Source: Aurantibrevibacter sp041749595 (GTDB taxonomy: Bacteria > Bacteroidota > Bacteroidia > Flavobacteriales > Flavobacteriaceae). Taken from it: DNA of 64,000 nt. Made by a program: the position numbers and the translations under genes. Where the stretch lies: NCBI GenBank assembly GCA_041749595.1, contig JBGTBA010000066.1:7184-71183 (forward strand). The letters are read 5' to 3'. Positions within the stretch are counted from its first letter, which is position 1; each line of letters begins with the position of its first letter. The notes beneath the pieces were generated by a model, which worked only from the letters and a program-made list of their open reading frames with translations, had not been told where the DNA came from and searched no databases. This document shows positions 17,069 through 26,180 of the stretch, piece by piece.

Positions 17069-18313
17069 TCAGTTGCTTATAGTTCTTGAATTGACCGAAC
17101 CTACGCCGATTATGCCATCATATATATCTCCAAAATTCCTATAATACACAAGTATCAGATAGTTGTTTTCCGTAAAGTGAAAATTTCCATCGACGGTATT
17201 CAGGTATACTTTCCCATCGTTTCCTTTCAATACGTACTTATAATTGTAGAACCCCTGTTTCAGTTTTATTACGGCTTCCATATTACCGTTTTTTTCGTTG
17301 TACTCCATTTTGTTCACTTCTTCCAAGGCATAGTTATTGAACTTTCCAAAAACATACACGTTATTTAAAGCAAGGTCTGCCGTATAGGGCAGGCTAAAAT
17401 GTACCTTGGTATATTCGGCTTCGCGAGAATTGTCATCGCCTTGCAGGGTCCTGATTATAAAGTCTCCGTTGATGTCCGGGTAGTAGGTATAAGGTCTGTC
17501 ATACCTATAATAATCGGTAAAAAGATAATGATTGTAGAGATCGGTGAGCTCTATGCGGGATATCGCCGAACTTGGCGCCCTGAGGTCTTTGGTATCAAAG
17601 TTGAAAAATTCATTTCCCCCGAAAAAACCCGTCTCTTGGTCATATTTATAGACCAACTCATTGCCCAGTGTAAACTGGGGGGCAATGTTGGTTATTGCCG
17701 TGGGCCAGCTATAATTTTGCAAGATGGCCACTTTTACCTCTTCTTTGGGATTTACCAGAGGAAAGCTATTTGGGTTTATGGTAAACTGCACCACTTGTTT
17801 CTCGTTAATGAATTCAAAATCCCTGGAACGTTTCACGACGCCGCCTACTTTCACTGCGTCCTTGTATACAATGAACCTTCGGGAGAATTGAAGTTCATCA
17901 TGGGCATTATAGATCTCGATCAGATGGTTTCCACTTACTTTTAAACGGACGTTGTCATTGGGAATGGTCAATCTATAGTTCGAAAAAGATTGTAAGGTAT
18001 TATAACTGTTGATGTAATCTACGATACGCTGATTGTCCGCACCGTTTAGGTATTGCGATTTTAGTAGTGAGGAGGGCGTCCAATCATAATCACAATGTAC
18101 TATTTTGTAATAATAATCCTGTTCGCTAGCCGTGAGATCATCAAATTCCAAAGTGATGGTCTCTCCCAATTGAACGATGGGGAACTGGTCCTCCGTGGAG
18201 CCCCTAAATAGGATGGATTTTATATTTTCCGGAGGATTCACCTCTTCCCGTACCTGTGCATATAAGCAGGGAATAAAGAGCAAAGAGACGCTATATTTAA
18301 GATAAAGGTGCAT
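17069..18313 (-). CDS. Type IX secretion system plug protein (DUF5103 family)
   Basis: 414-residue exported protein with a signal peptide (hydrophobic core, cleavage near LYA-Q at about residue 20). The N-terminal DUF5103 domain starts with NIKSILFRGSTEDQFPIVQLGETITLEFDDL and continues with DYYYKIVHCDYDWTPS, the family hallmark. The C-terminal third (YVFGKFNNYALEE...YNYKYVL) is an Ig-like or CBM-like sandwich. In Flavobacterium johnsoniae a member of this family (Plug) closes the SprA translocon pore on its periplasmic side. With porT at 9.2 kb it is the second type IX secretion gene here. Confidence 0.85.
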   Translation of the reverse strand: MHLYLKYSVSLLFIPCLYAQVREEVNPPENIKSILFRGSTEDQFPIVQLGETITLEFDDLTASEQDYYYKIVHCDYDWTPSSLLKSQYLNGADNQRIVDYINSYNTLQSFSNYRLTIPNDNVRLKVSGNHLIEIYNAHDELQFSRRFIVYKDAVKVGGVVKRSRDFEFINEKQVVQFTINPNSFPLVNPKEEVKVAILQNYSWPTAITNIAPQFTLGNELVYKYDQETGFFGGNEFFNFDTKDLRAPSSAISRIELTDLYNHYLFTDYYRYDRPYTYYPDINGDFIIRTLQGDDNSREAEYTKVHFSLPYTADLALNNVYVFGKFNNYALEEVNKMEYNEKNGNMEAVIKLKQGFYNYKYVLKGNDGKVYLNTVDGNFHFTENNYLILVYYRNFGDIYDGIIGVGSVNSRTISN

Positions 18314-18423
18314 TTATTCAATGTTTTTAAGGTAAAGGTAAACAAAATACATGCCTAAAAAATTCGCAGGTATTAACCCCTTAAATTTATGACCAATAAT
18401 TATGAAAACTTTCTTTTAAGTAC

Positions 18424-18431
18424 TAGATTTG
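18424..18431 (+). promoter_or_regulatory. nqr operon promoter -7 box
   Basis: TAGATTTG matches TAnnTTTG, 35 bases before the nqrA ATG, so the leader would be about 28 nt. No TTG at the -33 position. Confidence 0.5.
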
Positions 18432-18465
18432 CTTTAAAATTTGTTAACCTAAGGTCTACAATTAT

Positions 18466-19818
18466 ATGTCTAAAGACATTCGGATTAAAAAAGGCTTCAA
18501 CATCAATCTTGTTGGAGCTGCGGAACAAACTACCTCCAAAGCCGTTTTAAGCAATGTTTACACAATAAATCCTCTGGATTTCCATGGAGTATCCCCAAAA
18601 ATGTTGGCCAAACAAGGGGCTGAAATTAAGGCAGGGGAACCATTGTTTTATGACAAAAACAAGGAGGAAGTAATGTTCGTTGCTCCAGTGAGCGGGGAAC
18701 TGGTCGAAGTGCAAAGAGGGCCCCGGAGAAAAATTTTAATGTTGAAGATCCTGGCCGATAAAGACCAACACCATGTTGAAAACAAGATTTTAAATATAGA
18801 AAGTTCATCCGCCCAGGACATAAAAACACATTTACTTAAATCGGGTTGCTGGCCTTTTATCAAACAACGCCCCTATGACATTATAGCCAATCCGCGCGTG
18901 GCTCCCAAAGCCATTTTTATTTCAGGCTATGCCACAGCGCCCTTGGCAGCCGATTTGGATTATGTTCTGAGGGGCAAGGAAAATGAGCTTCAGGCGGCCA
19001 TTACCGCCCTTGCCAAATTAACCCCTGGCAAGGTACATGTGTCTGTGGGCAAATCATCCAATTCGCCATTGGCAAATCTTAAGGGAATGGAACTGCACAA
19101 GGTTTCGGGACCGCATCCTGCCGGCTTGGTGGGCACGCAGATAAATAAAATAGACCCCATAAATAAAGGTGAAGTGGTTTGGACGGTTTCCCCACAGGAT
19201 CTGGTCATCATCGGAGAACTGTTATTGACGGGAAAATTTAATGCGGAACGTACCATTGCCTTGGTGGGATCTGCGGTTAAGGCACCACGATACTACAAGA
19301 CTAAAATCGGAACGGAAATCGCCACCTTTTTATATGCCAGTGGTGTTAATATGAAAAACTTCCGTGTTATAAATGGGGACGTGCTTACCGGTAAAAAATC
19401 AAAACAAGATGGGTATTTGGGGTATTACAACAATACCGTGACCGCAATCCCCGAAGGTGACGATTATGAGTTTTTTGGTTGGAACAAACCCGTTTTCAAT
19501 AAAATATCCGCAACGAGATCGTTGACCTTTTCCTGGCTTCGACCCAATAAAAAATACGATTTGAACACGAATACAAATGGGGAACATAGGGCGTTTGTGG
19601 TAACGGGAATGTACGAAGAAGTCTTTCCAATGGACATTTATCCGTTACAATTGTTAAAGGCCTGTATGATAAAGGATTTGGATGAGATGGAACAATTGGG
19701 ACTGTACGAAGTGGCCCCTGAGGATTTTTCATTGACCGAGTTCGTATGCATTTCCAAACAACCGCACCAACAGATCATACGGGAAGGACTGGATTTATTA
19801 TATAAAGAAATAGGATAA
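18466..19818 (+). CDS. nqrA: Na+-translocating NADH:quinone reductase subunit A
   Basis: Cytoplasmic subunit of the sodium-pumping NADH:quinone oxidoreductase, involved in quinone binding. It opens with the family start DIRIKKGFNINLVGAAE and shows FHGVSPKMLAKQGAEIKAGEPLFYDK, a biotinyl-lipoyl-like fold. GPHPAGLVGTQINKIDPINKGEVVWTV (about 207-234) is the NqrA signature. Length of 450 matches the family. First of a tightly packed six-gene operon, 2 bp before nqrB. Confidence 0.97.
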   Translation: MSKDIRIKKGFNINLVGAAEQTTSKAVLSNVYTINPLDFHGVSPKMLAKQGAEIKAGEPLFYDKNKEEVMFVAPVSGELVEVQRGPRRKILMLKILADKDQHHVENKILNIESSSAQDIKTHLLKSGCWPFIKQRPYDIIANPRVAPKAIFISGYATAPLAADLDYVLRGKENELQAAITALAKLTPGKVHVSVGKSSNSPLANLKGMELHKVSGPHPAGLVGTQINKIDPINKGEVVWTVSPQDLVIIGELLLTGKFNAERTIALVGSAVKAPRYYKTKIGTEIATFLYASGVNMKNFRVINGDVLTGKKSKQDGYLGYYNNTVTAIPEGDDYEFFGWNKPVFNKISATRSLTFSWLRPNKKYDLNTNTNGEHRAFVVTGMYEEVFPMDIYPLQLLKACMIKDLDEMEQLGLYEVAPEDFSLTEFVCISKQPHQQIIREGLDLLYKEIG

Positions 19819-19820
19819 AG

Positions 19821-21086
19821 ATGAGCTTGCAACTAAAGAGAAGACTCCACATTTTAAAAGACCATTACAAGGATAAAAAAATGGCCCCGGCGTTCAATGC
19901 GCTGCACACCTTTTTGTACACGCCCAACGAATCGACCCATTCGGGGGCCCACGTTCGGGGAGCCGATGATTTAAAGAGAACCATGAATACCGTAATCATG
20001 GCGTTGGTGCCCGTTCTTGTTTTTGGTATGTTCAATTCCGGTTACCAACATTATTCGGCAATAAATGGATTTCCCGCTAATTTTTCCATAAGGGATCATT
20101 TTCTTACCTGGGATAATTTTTTGATAGGTATTAAAACGGTGCTTCCATTGGTCATTGTATCCTATGGCGTGGGTCTGGCCATAGAGTTTTTATTTGCCGT
20201 CGTCAAGAAGCATGAGGTTGAGGAAGGTTATCTGGTAACCGGTATGTTGGTCCCCCTTATTGTCCCAGTGGACACACCCCTTTGGATGTTGGCCATAGCA
20301 GTTGCCTTTGGGGTGATCATCGGTAAGGAAGTTTTTGGCGGTACGGGCATGAATATACTGAATCCGGCATTGACAATAAGGGCATTTTTGTTCTTCGCTT
20401 ACCCTACTTGGATGAGCGGTGACAAGGTTTGGGTGCACGGAGCTGTAGAGAGGGCCGGTACTTCGGACGCCATTTCAGGGGAAACCATTCTTGGTTATTT
20501 GGCACAGGGCAATGGGCACGAATTCTCATATTCGGTATCCGATATGTTCTTTGGGTTCATCCCGGGTTCAGTGGGCGAAACGTCCACATTCCTTATTTTA
20601 TTGGGAGGTCTGTTCCTGATATTCAGTAAAATAGCAAGTTGGAGGATCATGGCAAGTGCTGTGATCGGGGCCTTGGTAATGGGGTTGGTGTTCAACGGAG
20701 TGGTAGGTGCAGGTTGGATAACGGAATCCAGTAAGTTTTATGGATTGATGTCATTTGCCTTTTGGAAACATTTGATCATTGGAGGCTTGGCCTTCGGAAT
20801 CGTCTACATGGCAACGGATCCGGTAACCGGGTCACAGACCAATAAGGGAAAATGGATCTATGGATTTTTCATTGGATTCATCTCTGTTATGATCCGGGTA
20901 TTCAACCCGGCCTATCCCGAAGGTGTTTTCCTCGCTATTTTGTTGATGAACGTTTTTGCGCCCACCATTGACCATTATGTGGTGAAGGGGAATATAAACA
21001 AACGTTTAAAACGTCTTAAAAAAGCCAATATATTGCCCAAGGATACCCACGGCAAGGAAGAAAAATTAAAAGTTGAAACAGTTTAG
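19821..21086 (+). CDS. nqrB: Na+-translocating NADH:quinone reductase subunit B
   Basis: Integral-membrane subunit, 421 residues with about ten spans, carrying a covalent FMN on threonine and riboflavin, and forming much of the Na+ channel. NPALTIRAFLFFAYP and the C-terminal FNPAYPEGVFLAILLMNVFAPTID blocks are diagnostic. The flavinylation site, normally D-x-x-S-G-A-T, reads DAISGET with Thr222 as acceptor, so the motif alanine is replaced by glutamate. ApbE, which makes this bond, is encoded at 24974. Confidence 0.97.
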   Translation: MSLQLKRRLHILKDHYKDKKMAPAFNALHTFLYTPNESTHSGAHVRGADDLKRTMNTVIMALVPVLVFGMFNSGYQHYSAINGFPANFSIRDHFLTWDNFLIGIKTVLPLVIVSYGVGLAIEFLFAVVKKHEVEEGYLVTGMLVPLIVPVDTPLWMLAIAVAFGVIIGKEVFGGTGMNILNPALTIRAFLFFAYPTWMSGDKVWVHGAVERAGTSDAISGETILGYLAQGNGHEFSYSVSDMFFGFIPGSVGETSTFLILLGGLFLIFSKIASWRIMASAVIGALVMGLVFNGVVGAGWITESSKFYGLMSFAFWKHLIIGGLAFGIVYMATDPVTGSQTNKGKWIYGFFIGFISVMIRVFNPAYPEGVFLAILLMNVFAPTIDHYVVKGNINKRLKRLKKANILPKDTHGKEEKLKVETV

Positions 21087-21088
21087 TC

Positions 21089-21841
21089 ATGGCCATTAAT
21101 ACAGATAAGAACAGTTATACCATACTTTTTGCCGCAATTATGGTCATTGTAGTAGGTTCGGTGCTGTCATTCGTTGCCTCGGCTTTCAATGATAAGATCC
21201 AGAAAAACAAACGATTGGAAAAACAGCAGAATATCCTGTACGCCATGGGCATCAATGAAAATGAGGACGAGGGCAGTGTCAATTTTGTCCCTACGAATAA
21301 GGTAGCGGACGAATTTTCAAAATACATAAAGCAACAATTGGTCATCGAAGGGGATAAGGTCACGGAAGACAATGAAGCCTATTTAATAGATATAAAAAAA
21401 CAGGAAACCGCAGCAAAAAGTGGTGCCGTTAGGAAATTGCCTCTGTTCATTGGAGAAAAAGAAGGTAAAAAATTCTACATTATCCCCATGTACGGCAAAG
21501 GCTTGTGGGATGCTATCTGGGGGTTTATTTCCTTGGACCAGGATTTAGTGGTCCAAGGTGTTTATTTTGACCATAAGGGAGAAACACCGGGATTGGGCGC
21601 AAACATAAAGGAACGCTTCTTTATGGACGATTTTGAAGGGGAAAACATTCTTAACGATTCCGAATTTATCGGTATAAAAGTGACCAAGGGAAATAACGAC
21701 CCCACAAACAACACCAAAAACGACAATAAGGTGGATGCCCTTGCAGGGGCTACTATTACCGGTAACGGTGTAAGTGCCATGATAAAAGAAAGCGTTAACC
21801 TGTACAAAGGGTATTTGGAAAAAATAAAAGCTAAAAAATAA
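21089..21841 (+). CDS. nqrC: Na+-translocating NADH:quinone reductase subunit C
   Basis: Subunit with one N-terminal membrane span (about 11-31) and a periplasmic FMN-binding domain, 250 residues. FMN is attached to a threonine; the site here is DALAGATIT with Thr222 as acceptor. The usual S/T three residues before the acceptor is alanine. DHKGETPGLGANI (about 168-180) is the conserved NqrC/RnfG block. It starts 2 bp after nqrB and ends 3 bp before nqrD, consistent with translational coupling. Confidence 0.97.
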   Translation: MAINTDKNSYTILFAAIMVIVVGSVLSFVASAFNDKIQKNKRLEKQQNILYAMGINENEDEGSVNFVPTNKVADEFSKYIKQQLVIEGDKVTEDNEAYLIDIKKQETAAKSGAVRKLPLFIGEKEGKKFYIIPMYGKGLWDAIWGFISLDQDLVVQGVYFDHKGETPGLGANIKERFFMDDFEGENILNDSEFIGIKVTKGNNDPTNNTKNDNKVDALAGATITGNGVSAMIKESVNLYKGYLEKIKAKK

Positions 21842-21844
21842 AAA

Positions 21845-22492
21845 ATGGGACTACTTTCAAAAAAAGACGCCAATTTAATATTGGATCCATTGGCGGATAC
21901 CAACCCTATTACCGTTCAGGTATTGGGCATATGTTCCGCCTTGGCAATTACCGCACAGTTAAAAGCTGCCATCGTAATGGCGTTATCCGTACTTTTCGTT
22001 GTGGCAATGGGCAATGTGGTTATCTCCCTGTTGCGAAATATCATCCCGTCAAAAATCCGGATCATTGCACAATTGGTTATTGCGGCGGCGTTGGTTATTA
22101 TTGTGGACCAAATATTAAAGGCATATGCTTATGAGCTGAGCAAGACACTCGCCGTTTTTGTTGGGCTGATCATTACCAATTGTATCATTATGGGGCGTTT
22201 TGAGGCCTTTGCGCTGGGTAATGGTCCTTGGAGATCCTTCTTGGACGGTATCGGTAATGCGGCAGGTTATGGTCTGATCCTGATCGTCGTTGGGTTTTTT
22301 AGGGAACTTCTGGGCTCTGGCACGTTGTTGGGATTTAAAGTTTTGGGAGACCCCATTGAAAAAACCGGGCTTTATGCAATTGGGTACGAAAACAATGGAT
22401 TTATGCTGTTGCCTCCAATGGCGTTGATCGTAGTCGGCATTATTATCTGGATACAACGTTCCAGAAACAGGGCCTTGATAGAAGAAAACTAA
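21845..22492 (+). CDS. nqrD: Na+-translocating NADH:quinone reductase subunit D
   Basis: Small integral-membrane subunit of 215 residues and about six spans, paired with NqrE around a 2Fe-2S cluster in the membrane. Signatures: NPITVQVLGICSALAIT near the N-terminus with the cluster cysteine Cys33, and GLIITNCIIMGRFEAFALGN at about 101-120 with the second cysteine. Both cysteines are kept. Confidence 0.97.
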   Translation: MGLLSKKDANLILDPLADTNPITVQVLGICSALAITAQLKAAIVMALSVLFVVAMGNVVISLLRNIIPSKIRIIAQLVIAAALVIIVDQILKAYAYELSKTLAVFVGLIITNCIIMGRFEAFALGNGPWRSFLDGIGNAAGYGLILIVVGFFRELLGSGTLLGFKVLGDPIEKTGLYAIGYENNGFMLLPPMALIVVGIIIWIQRSRNRALIEEN

Positions 22493-22516
22493 TAGTTACT
22501 TAAATAAAGCTGTACG

Positions 22517-23254
22517 ATGTTAGAACATATAGAATTATTCTTTAAATCCATATTCATAGACAATATGGTATTCGCCACTTTTTTGGGAATGTGTTCCTAT
22601 TTGGCGGTATCTAAAAAAGTAGCTACGGCCGTCGGTTTGGGAGCTGCGGTCATCTTTGTATTGGCAGTGACCGTTCCTTTAAACTGGTTATTGGACCAAT
22701 ACCTACTAAAAGATGGCGCATTGGCTTGGTTGGGACCGGAATATGCCGATTATAACCTTAATTTTTTATCATTCATCCTTTTTATTGCCACTATTGCCAC
22801 AATGGTGCAATTGGTAGAGATTGTAGTAGAGAAATTTTCACCGTCCCTATACAACTCATTGGGCATATTTCTCCCACTAATTGCCGTAAACTGTGCCATT
22901 CTTGGAGGGTCATTATTTATGCAGGCCAGGGAAATCCCAACCTTGGGGTTGGCTTTTAACTACGGTCTGGCCTCCGGGATAGGTTGGTTCCTGGCCATTT
23001 TGGCCATTGCCGCAATCCGTGAAAAGATTCGTTATTCCAATGTACCCGCCCCTTTACGTGGATTGGGTATAACGTTCATTATTACAGGTCTTATGGCCAT
23101 TGGTTTTATGAGTTTTGGAGGAATGCTTACGGGTGGCGATGAAGCACCAAAAGAGGTTAAGGCAACCACCGTAAAAAAGGAAGACAAAAAGAAAACCAAT
23201 AACAAGGAAGTTGAAAAAGGTTCGGTATCATATACCACCGCCATAAAAGAGTAA
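22517..23254 (+). CDS. nqrE: Na+-translocating NADH:quinone reductase subunit E
   Basis: Integral-membrane partner of NqrD with six spans. Cluster cysteines are visible in FATFLGMCSYLAVSKKV (about residue 26) and in LIAVNCAILGGSLFM (about residue 120). The protein is 245 residues, about 45 longer than the usual NqrE of roughly 200. The extra C-terminus (from about 203) is lysine/glutamate/threonine-rich and looks disordered and cytoplasmic. It ends 2 bp before nqrF, so the extension is real coding sequence and not a run-on. Confidence 0.96.
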   Translation: MLEHIELFFKSIFIDNMVFATFLGMCSYLAVSKKVATAVGLGAAVIFVLAVTVPLNWLLDQYLLKDGALAWLGPEYADYNLNFLSFILFIATIATMVQLVEIVVEKFSPSLYNSLGIFLPLIAVNCAILGGSLFMQAREIPTLGLAFNYGLASGIGWFLAILAIAAIREKIRYSNVPAPLRGLGITFIITGLMAIGFMSFGGMLTGGDEAPKEVKATTVKKEDKKKTNNKEVEKGSVSYTTAIKE

Positions 23255-23256
23255 AC

Positions 23257-24564
23257 ATGATTTTAGCTACAAGTACTATTGGAACAATTATTATAACCGT
23301 AGTGGCCTTTATGGCATTGCTGTTATTGTTGGTGGCCCTTTTGCTTTTTACCAAAGAGAAGCTATCCCCGTCCGGCCCAGTTACCATTACCATTAATGGG
23401 GAAAGGAAATTACAGGTAGCTTCCGGAAATTCATTGCTTTCCACTTTGGGAAACCAGAAAGTTTTTCTTCCATCGGCCTGTGGGGGTGGTGGGACCTGTA
23501 TTCAATGCGAATGCCATGTGCTTTCCGGAGGGGGTGAGGCACTGCCCACGGAAACACCACATTTTTCCAAAAAGGAACTGAACGAGGGTGTCCGGCTTGC
23601 ATGCCAGGTAAAAGTAAAGCAGGATATGGAAATAACCATTCCCGAAGCGGTTTTCGGCATCAAAAAATGGCAGGGTACGGTAGTACGTAATTACAATGTG
23701 GCTTCGTTCATTAAGGAATTTGTGGTTGAAATTCCTGAAGATATGGGCTACAGAGCGGGCGGATACATACAGATAGAGATCCCGCCCTGCGAAATCAAAT
23801 ATTCCACCATAGATATAACCGCCCACCCGGAAGAACACGAAACCCCCGACAAGTTTAAGGCAGAGTGGGACAAGTTCAATCTTTGGCCATTGGTGATGAA
23901 AAACCCCGAAACCGTGGAAAGGGCCTATTCAATGGCTTCTTACCCCGCAGAGGGAAGGGAGATCATGTTGAACGTGCGTATTGCCACACCACCTTGGGAC
24001 AGGGCCAAGAATGGTTGGATGGATGTAAATCCAGGAGTGGCTTCATCGTATATATTTTCGCTTAAAAAAGGCGATCCCGTTACGATTTCCGGACCGTACG
24101 GTGAATTCTTCATCAATGAATCAGAATCTGAAATGTTATATGTGGGCGGCGGCGCAGGGATGGCCCCAATGCGCTCGCATTTGTACCACCTCTTCAAAAC
24201 ATTGAAAACCAAGAGGAAAATAGCCTATTGGTATGGAGGCCGTTCCAAAAGGGAATTGTTCTATTTGGATCATTTTAAGAAGTTGGAAAAGGATTTCCCG
24301 AACTTTAAATTTTATCTGGCACTTTCAGAGCCCTTACCAGAAGATAATTGGAAAGTAAGGGAAAGTTTGGATGGCCCCGGTGACGGTTTCGTTGGGTTTA
24401 TACACAACTGTGTTATTGATAATTATCTTAGCAAACACGAATCCCCCGAAGATATCGAGCTGTATTTCTGTGGCCCACCGTTGATGAACAAAGCGGTACA
24501 AAAAATGGGGGAGGACTTCGGTATTCCAGATGAACATATCAGATTCGATGATTTTGGAGGGTAA
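23257..24564 (+). CDS. nqrF: Na+-translocating NADH:quinone reductase subunit F
   Basis: NADH-oxidising entry subunit. An N-terminal membrane anchor (about 4-28) is followed by a plant-type 2Fe-2S domain (Cys motif SACGGGGTCIQCECHV, about 70-85), an FAD-binding barrel with RAYSMASYP (about 221-229) and an NADH domain with YVGGGAGMAPMRSH (about 292-305) and the C-terminal FCGPPLMN. Length of 435 is somewhat above the Vibrio protein. Last gene of the operon, followed by a strong terminator 35 bp downstream. Confidence 0.97.
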   Translation: MILATSTIGTIIITVVAFMALLLLLVALLLFTKEKLSPSGPVTITINGERKLQVASGNSLLSTLGNQKVFLPSACGGGGTCIQCECHVLSGGGEALPTETPHFSKKELNEGVRLACQVKVKQDMEITIPEAVFGIKKWQGTVVRNYNVASFIKEFVVEIPEDMGYRAGGYIQIEIPPCEIKYSTIDITAHPEEHETPDKFKAEWDKFNLWPLVMKNPETVERAYSMASYPAEGREIMLNVRIATPPWDRAKNGWMDVNPGVASSYIFSLKKGDPVTISGPYGEFFINESESEMLYVGGGAGMAPMRSHLYHLFKTLKTKRKIAYWYGGRSKRELFYLDHFKKLEKDFPNFKFYLALSEPLPEDNWKVRESLDGPGDGFVGFIHNCVIDNYLSKHESPEDIELYFCGPPLMNKAVQKMGEDFGIPDEHIRFDDFGG

Positions 24565-24598
24565 TTTATTAAAAGTGAAAAACAGTCATTGATCATAG

Positions 24599-24625
24599 AA
24601 CCGATATGTTGTATATCGGTTTTTT
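24599..24625 (+). terminator. Terminator of the nqr operon
   Basis: AACCGATAT pairs perfectly with ATATCGGTT (9 bp, 5-nt loop), followed by TTTTC. It lies 35 bases after nqrF and just before the next ribosome-binding site, so the downstream genes are at least partly separate from nqrA-F. Confidence 0.85.
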
Positions 24626-24636
24626 CTTAAGGAGCT

Positions 24637-24996
24637 ATGTCGAGAGCGTTAACGGAGCAAGAACTGCATAATTTGGCGATGAATATTGTTGGCCGGCAGT
24701 TAGAGGCTGATGGGTATGAGTTTATGGGAGTTAATAGTATGCCTAAAAAAAATCCGCAGTTTGTTTGCCTTAAAGAAAAGCAATTGCATTTTATCGTTGT
24801 CCGCCCTGTTGTGCACTCAACCAATCCTAGGGAATATGATGAAGTGTTCATGCAAAAAATAAAGATACATGCGCTAGGGCAAGACGCTCGGACATATTAC
24901 GCAGGTGTGGGTTTGGCAAATGCGGATGACCAAAAACTGCCTATATATCTAAATGAGCCTTATATTGTGGATTATGATGGACTTATTGAAATATAA
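24637..24996 (+). CDS. Conserved NQR/ApbE-linked protein of unknown function
   Basis: 119-residue soluble protein sitting between nqrF and apbE. Databases often label such flavobacterial proteins as an NQR subunit F relative, but it has no cysteine motif, FAD or NADH site. The layout (helix LHNLAMNIVGRQLEADGYEFM, then strands QFVCLKEKQLHFIVVRPVV) resembles the start of YraN/PD-(D/E)XK nuclease folds with the acidic active site lost; this is a fold guess only. It is preceded by AAGGAG at 24629-24634, an unusually good Shine-Dalgarno for this phylum. Its stop codon overlaps the start of apbE. Confidence 0.8.
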   Translation: MSRALTEQELHNLAMNIVGRQLEADGYEFMGVNSMPKKNPQFVCLKEKQLHFIVVRPVVHSTNPREYDEVFMQKIKIHALGQDARTYYAGVGLANADDQKLPIYLNEPYIVDYDGLIEI

Positions 24997-26005
24997 AACA
25001 AATAAGATCGCTTTTATTGGCCTGTTTACAACGGTTTTGTCATGTAGGCCTTCGCAATCAAATTATATAAAAAATACGAGCAATGGTTCTGCCCAAGGCA
25101 CTTCCTACCATATCACCTATTTGGCGGATAGGGAGTTGGATTTGCAAATGAAAATCGACTCTGTTTTTGAAGCCGTGGACAAGTCCATGTCCACGTACCG
25201 GGCGGATTCCGATATTTCGAAAATAAACAAGGGCGATTCCACCGTGGTAGTCGATCAAATGTTCCGGGACGTATTTGAGCTTTCAGCGGAAGTCAATCTG
25301 GCGTCAAACGGCTATTTTGACCCTACCGTAGGAGCCTTGGTAAATGCTTGGGGGTTTGGCCCCGAAAAAGAAATTGCGATGGATAGTAGTAAAGTGGACA
25401 GCCTTATGGAGTATGTCGGTTTTCAAAAAACAACCTTAAATCAAGATAATCGTATCAAAAAAACGAATCCCCATATATATTTGGATTTTAATGCCATTGC
25501 ACAAGGGTACACCGTAGACCGATTGGTGCTTCTTCTAGATCAAAATGAAATTTCGGATTATTTGGTGGAAGTAGGTGGCGAGGTAGCCGCCAAAGGGGAG
25601 AACAGACTTAACCAAAAGCAATGGACTGTAGGGATAGAAAACCCACAGGAAGAGAGCAGTAGGAAATTAAAGGTAATAGTGCGGCTTAAGGACAGGGCAC
25701 TTGCCACTTCGGGGAATTACAGAAAGTTTAGGATAGATGCCAAGACAGGCAATAAATACGTACATACCATAGACCCTATTACCGGATTTACAAAAAATTC
25801 AAATATACTGGCAGCCAGTGTTATCGGCCGTGCCTGCGCCAGGGCCGATGCCTATGCCACCGCTTTTATGGCTATGGATTTGGACGAGTCCATAAAATTA
25901 TTGGTACAGCAAAAGGAATTGGAAGCGTACATCATCTACCTGGACAAAAACGGGGTCATTCAGGAATTTATGACCGATGGTTTTAAAAACCTTATAGTTC
26001 CTTAA
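24974..26005 (+). CDS. apbE: FAD:protein FMN transferase ApbE (lipoprotein)
   Basis: Mg2+-dependent enzyme that attaches FMN to threonine of NqrB and NqrC outside the cytoplasmic membrane. An N-terminal lipoprotein signal ends in lipobox VLSC (Cys24). Family motifs: GTSYHITYL near 45, FDPTVGALVNAWGFG, YLDFNAIAQGYTVDRL (about 180-195), VEVGGEV, and the C-terminal HTIDPITG and ARADAYATAFMAM. The open frame extends to 24953; the paired ATGs at 24974 and 24977 give a proper signal peptide. It overlaps the preceding gene by about 20 bases, so they are probably translated together. Confidence 0.94.
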   Translation: MMDLLKYKTNKIAFIGLFTTVLSCRPSQSNYIKNTSNGSAQGTSYHITYLADRELDLQMKIDSVFEAVDKSMSTYRADSDISKINKGDSTVVVDQMFRDVFELSAEVNLASNGYFDPTVGALVNAWGFGPEKEIAMDSSKVDSLMEYVGFQKTTLNQDNRIKKTNPHIYLDFNAIAQGYTVDRLVLLLDQNEISDYLVEVGGEVAAKGENRLNQKQWTVGIENPQEESSRKLKVIVRLKDRALATSGNYRKFRIDAKTGNKYVHTIDPITGFTKNSNILAASVIGRACARADAYATAFMAMDLDESIKLLVQQKELEAYIIYLDKNGVIQEFMTDGFKNLIVP

Positions 26006-26079
26006 CCTGCATCATTTGTTTTCTTCCAAAGTAGGTAGTATCTAAAAGCGGTTCAATAATTACTGAATTATGGCGTTAC

Positions 26080-26112
26080 CGAACGGTTCTGCTTTCCGTT
26101 CAGTTTTCTTTT
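26080..26112 (+). terminator. Terminator after apbE
   Basis: CGAACGG and CCGTTC form a stem around a 9-nt loop, followed by AGTTTTCTTTT. It lies about 75 bases after the apbE stop in the convergent gap with the methyltransferase gene. Confidence 0.6.
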
Positions 26113-26180
26113 GGGAAAAACCCAGAAAAAAGAATTTTCACTTCAATCCTTAACACAAAAATTAGTTGTCAAATAAAATT

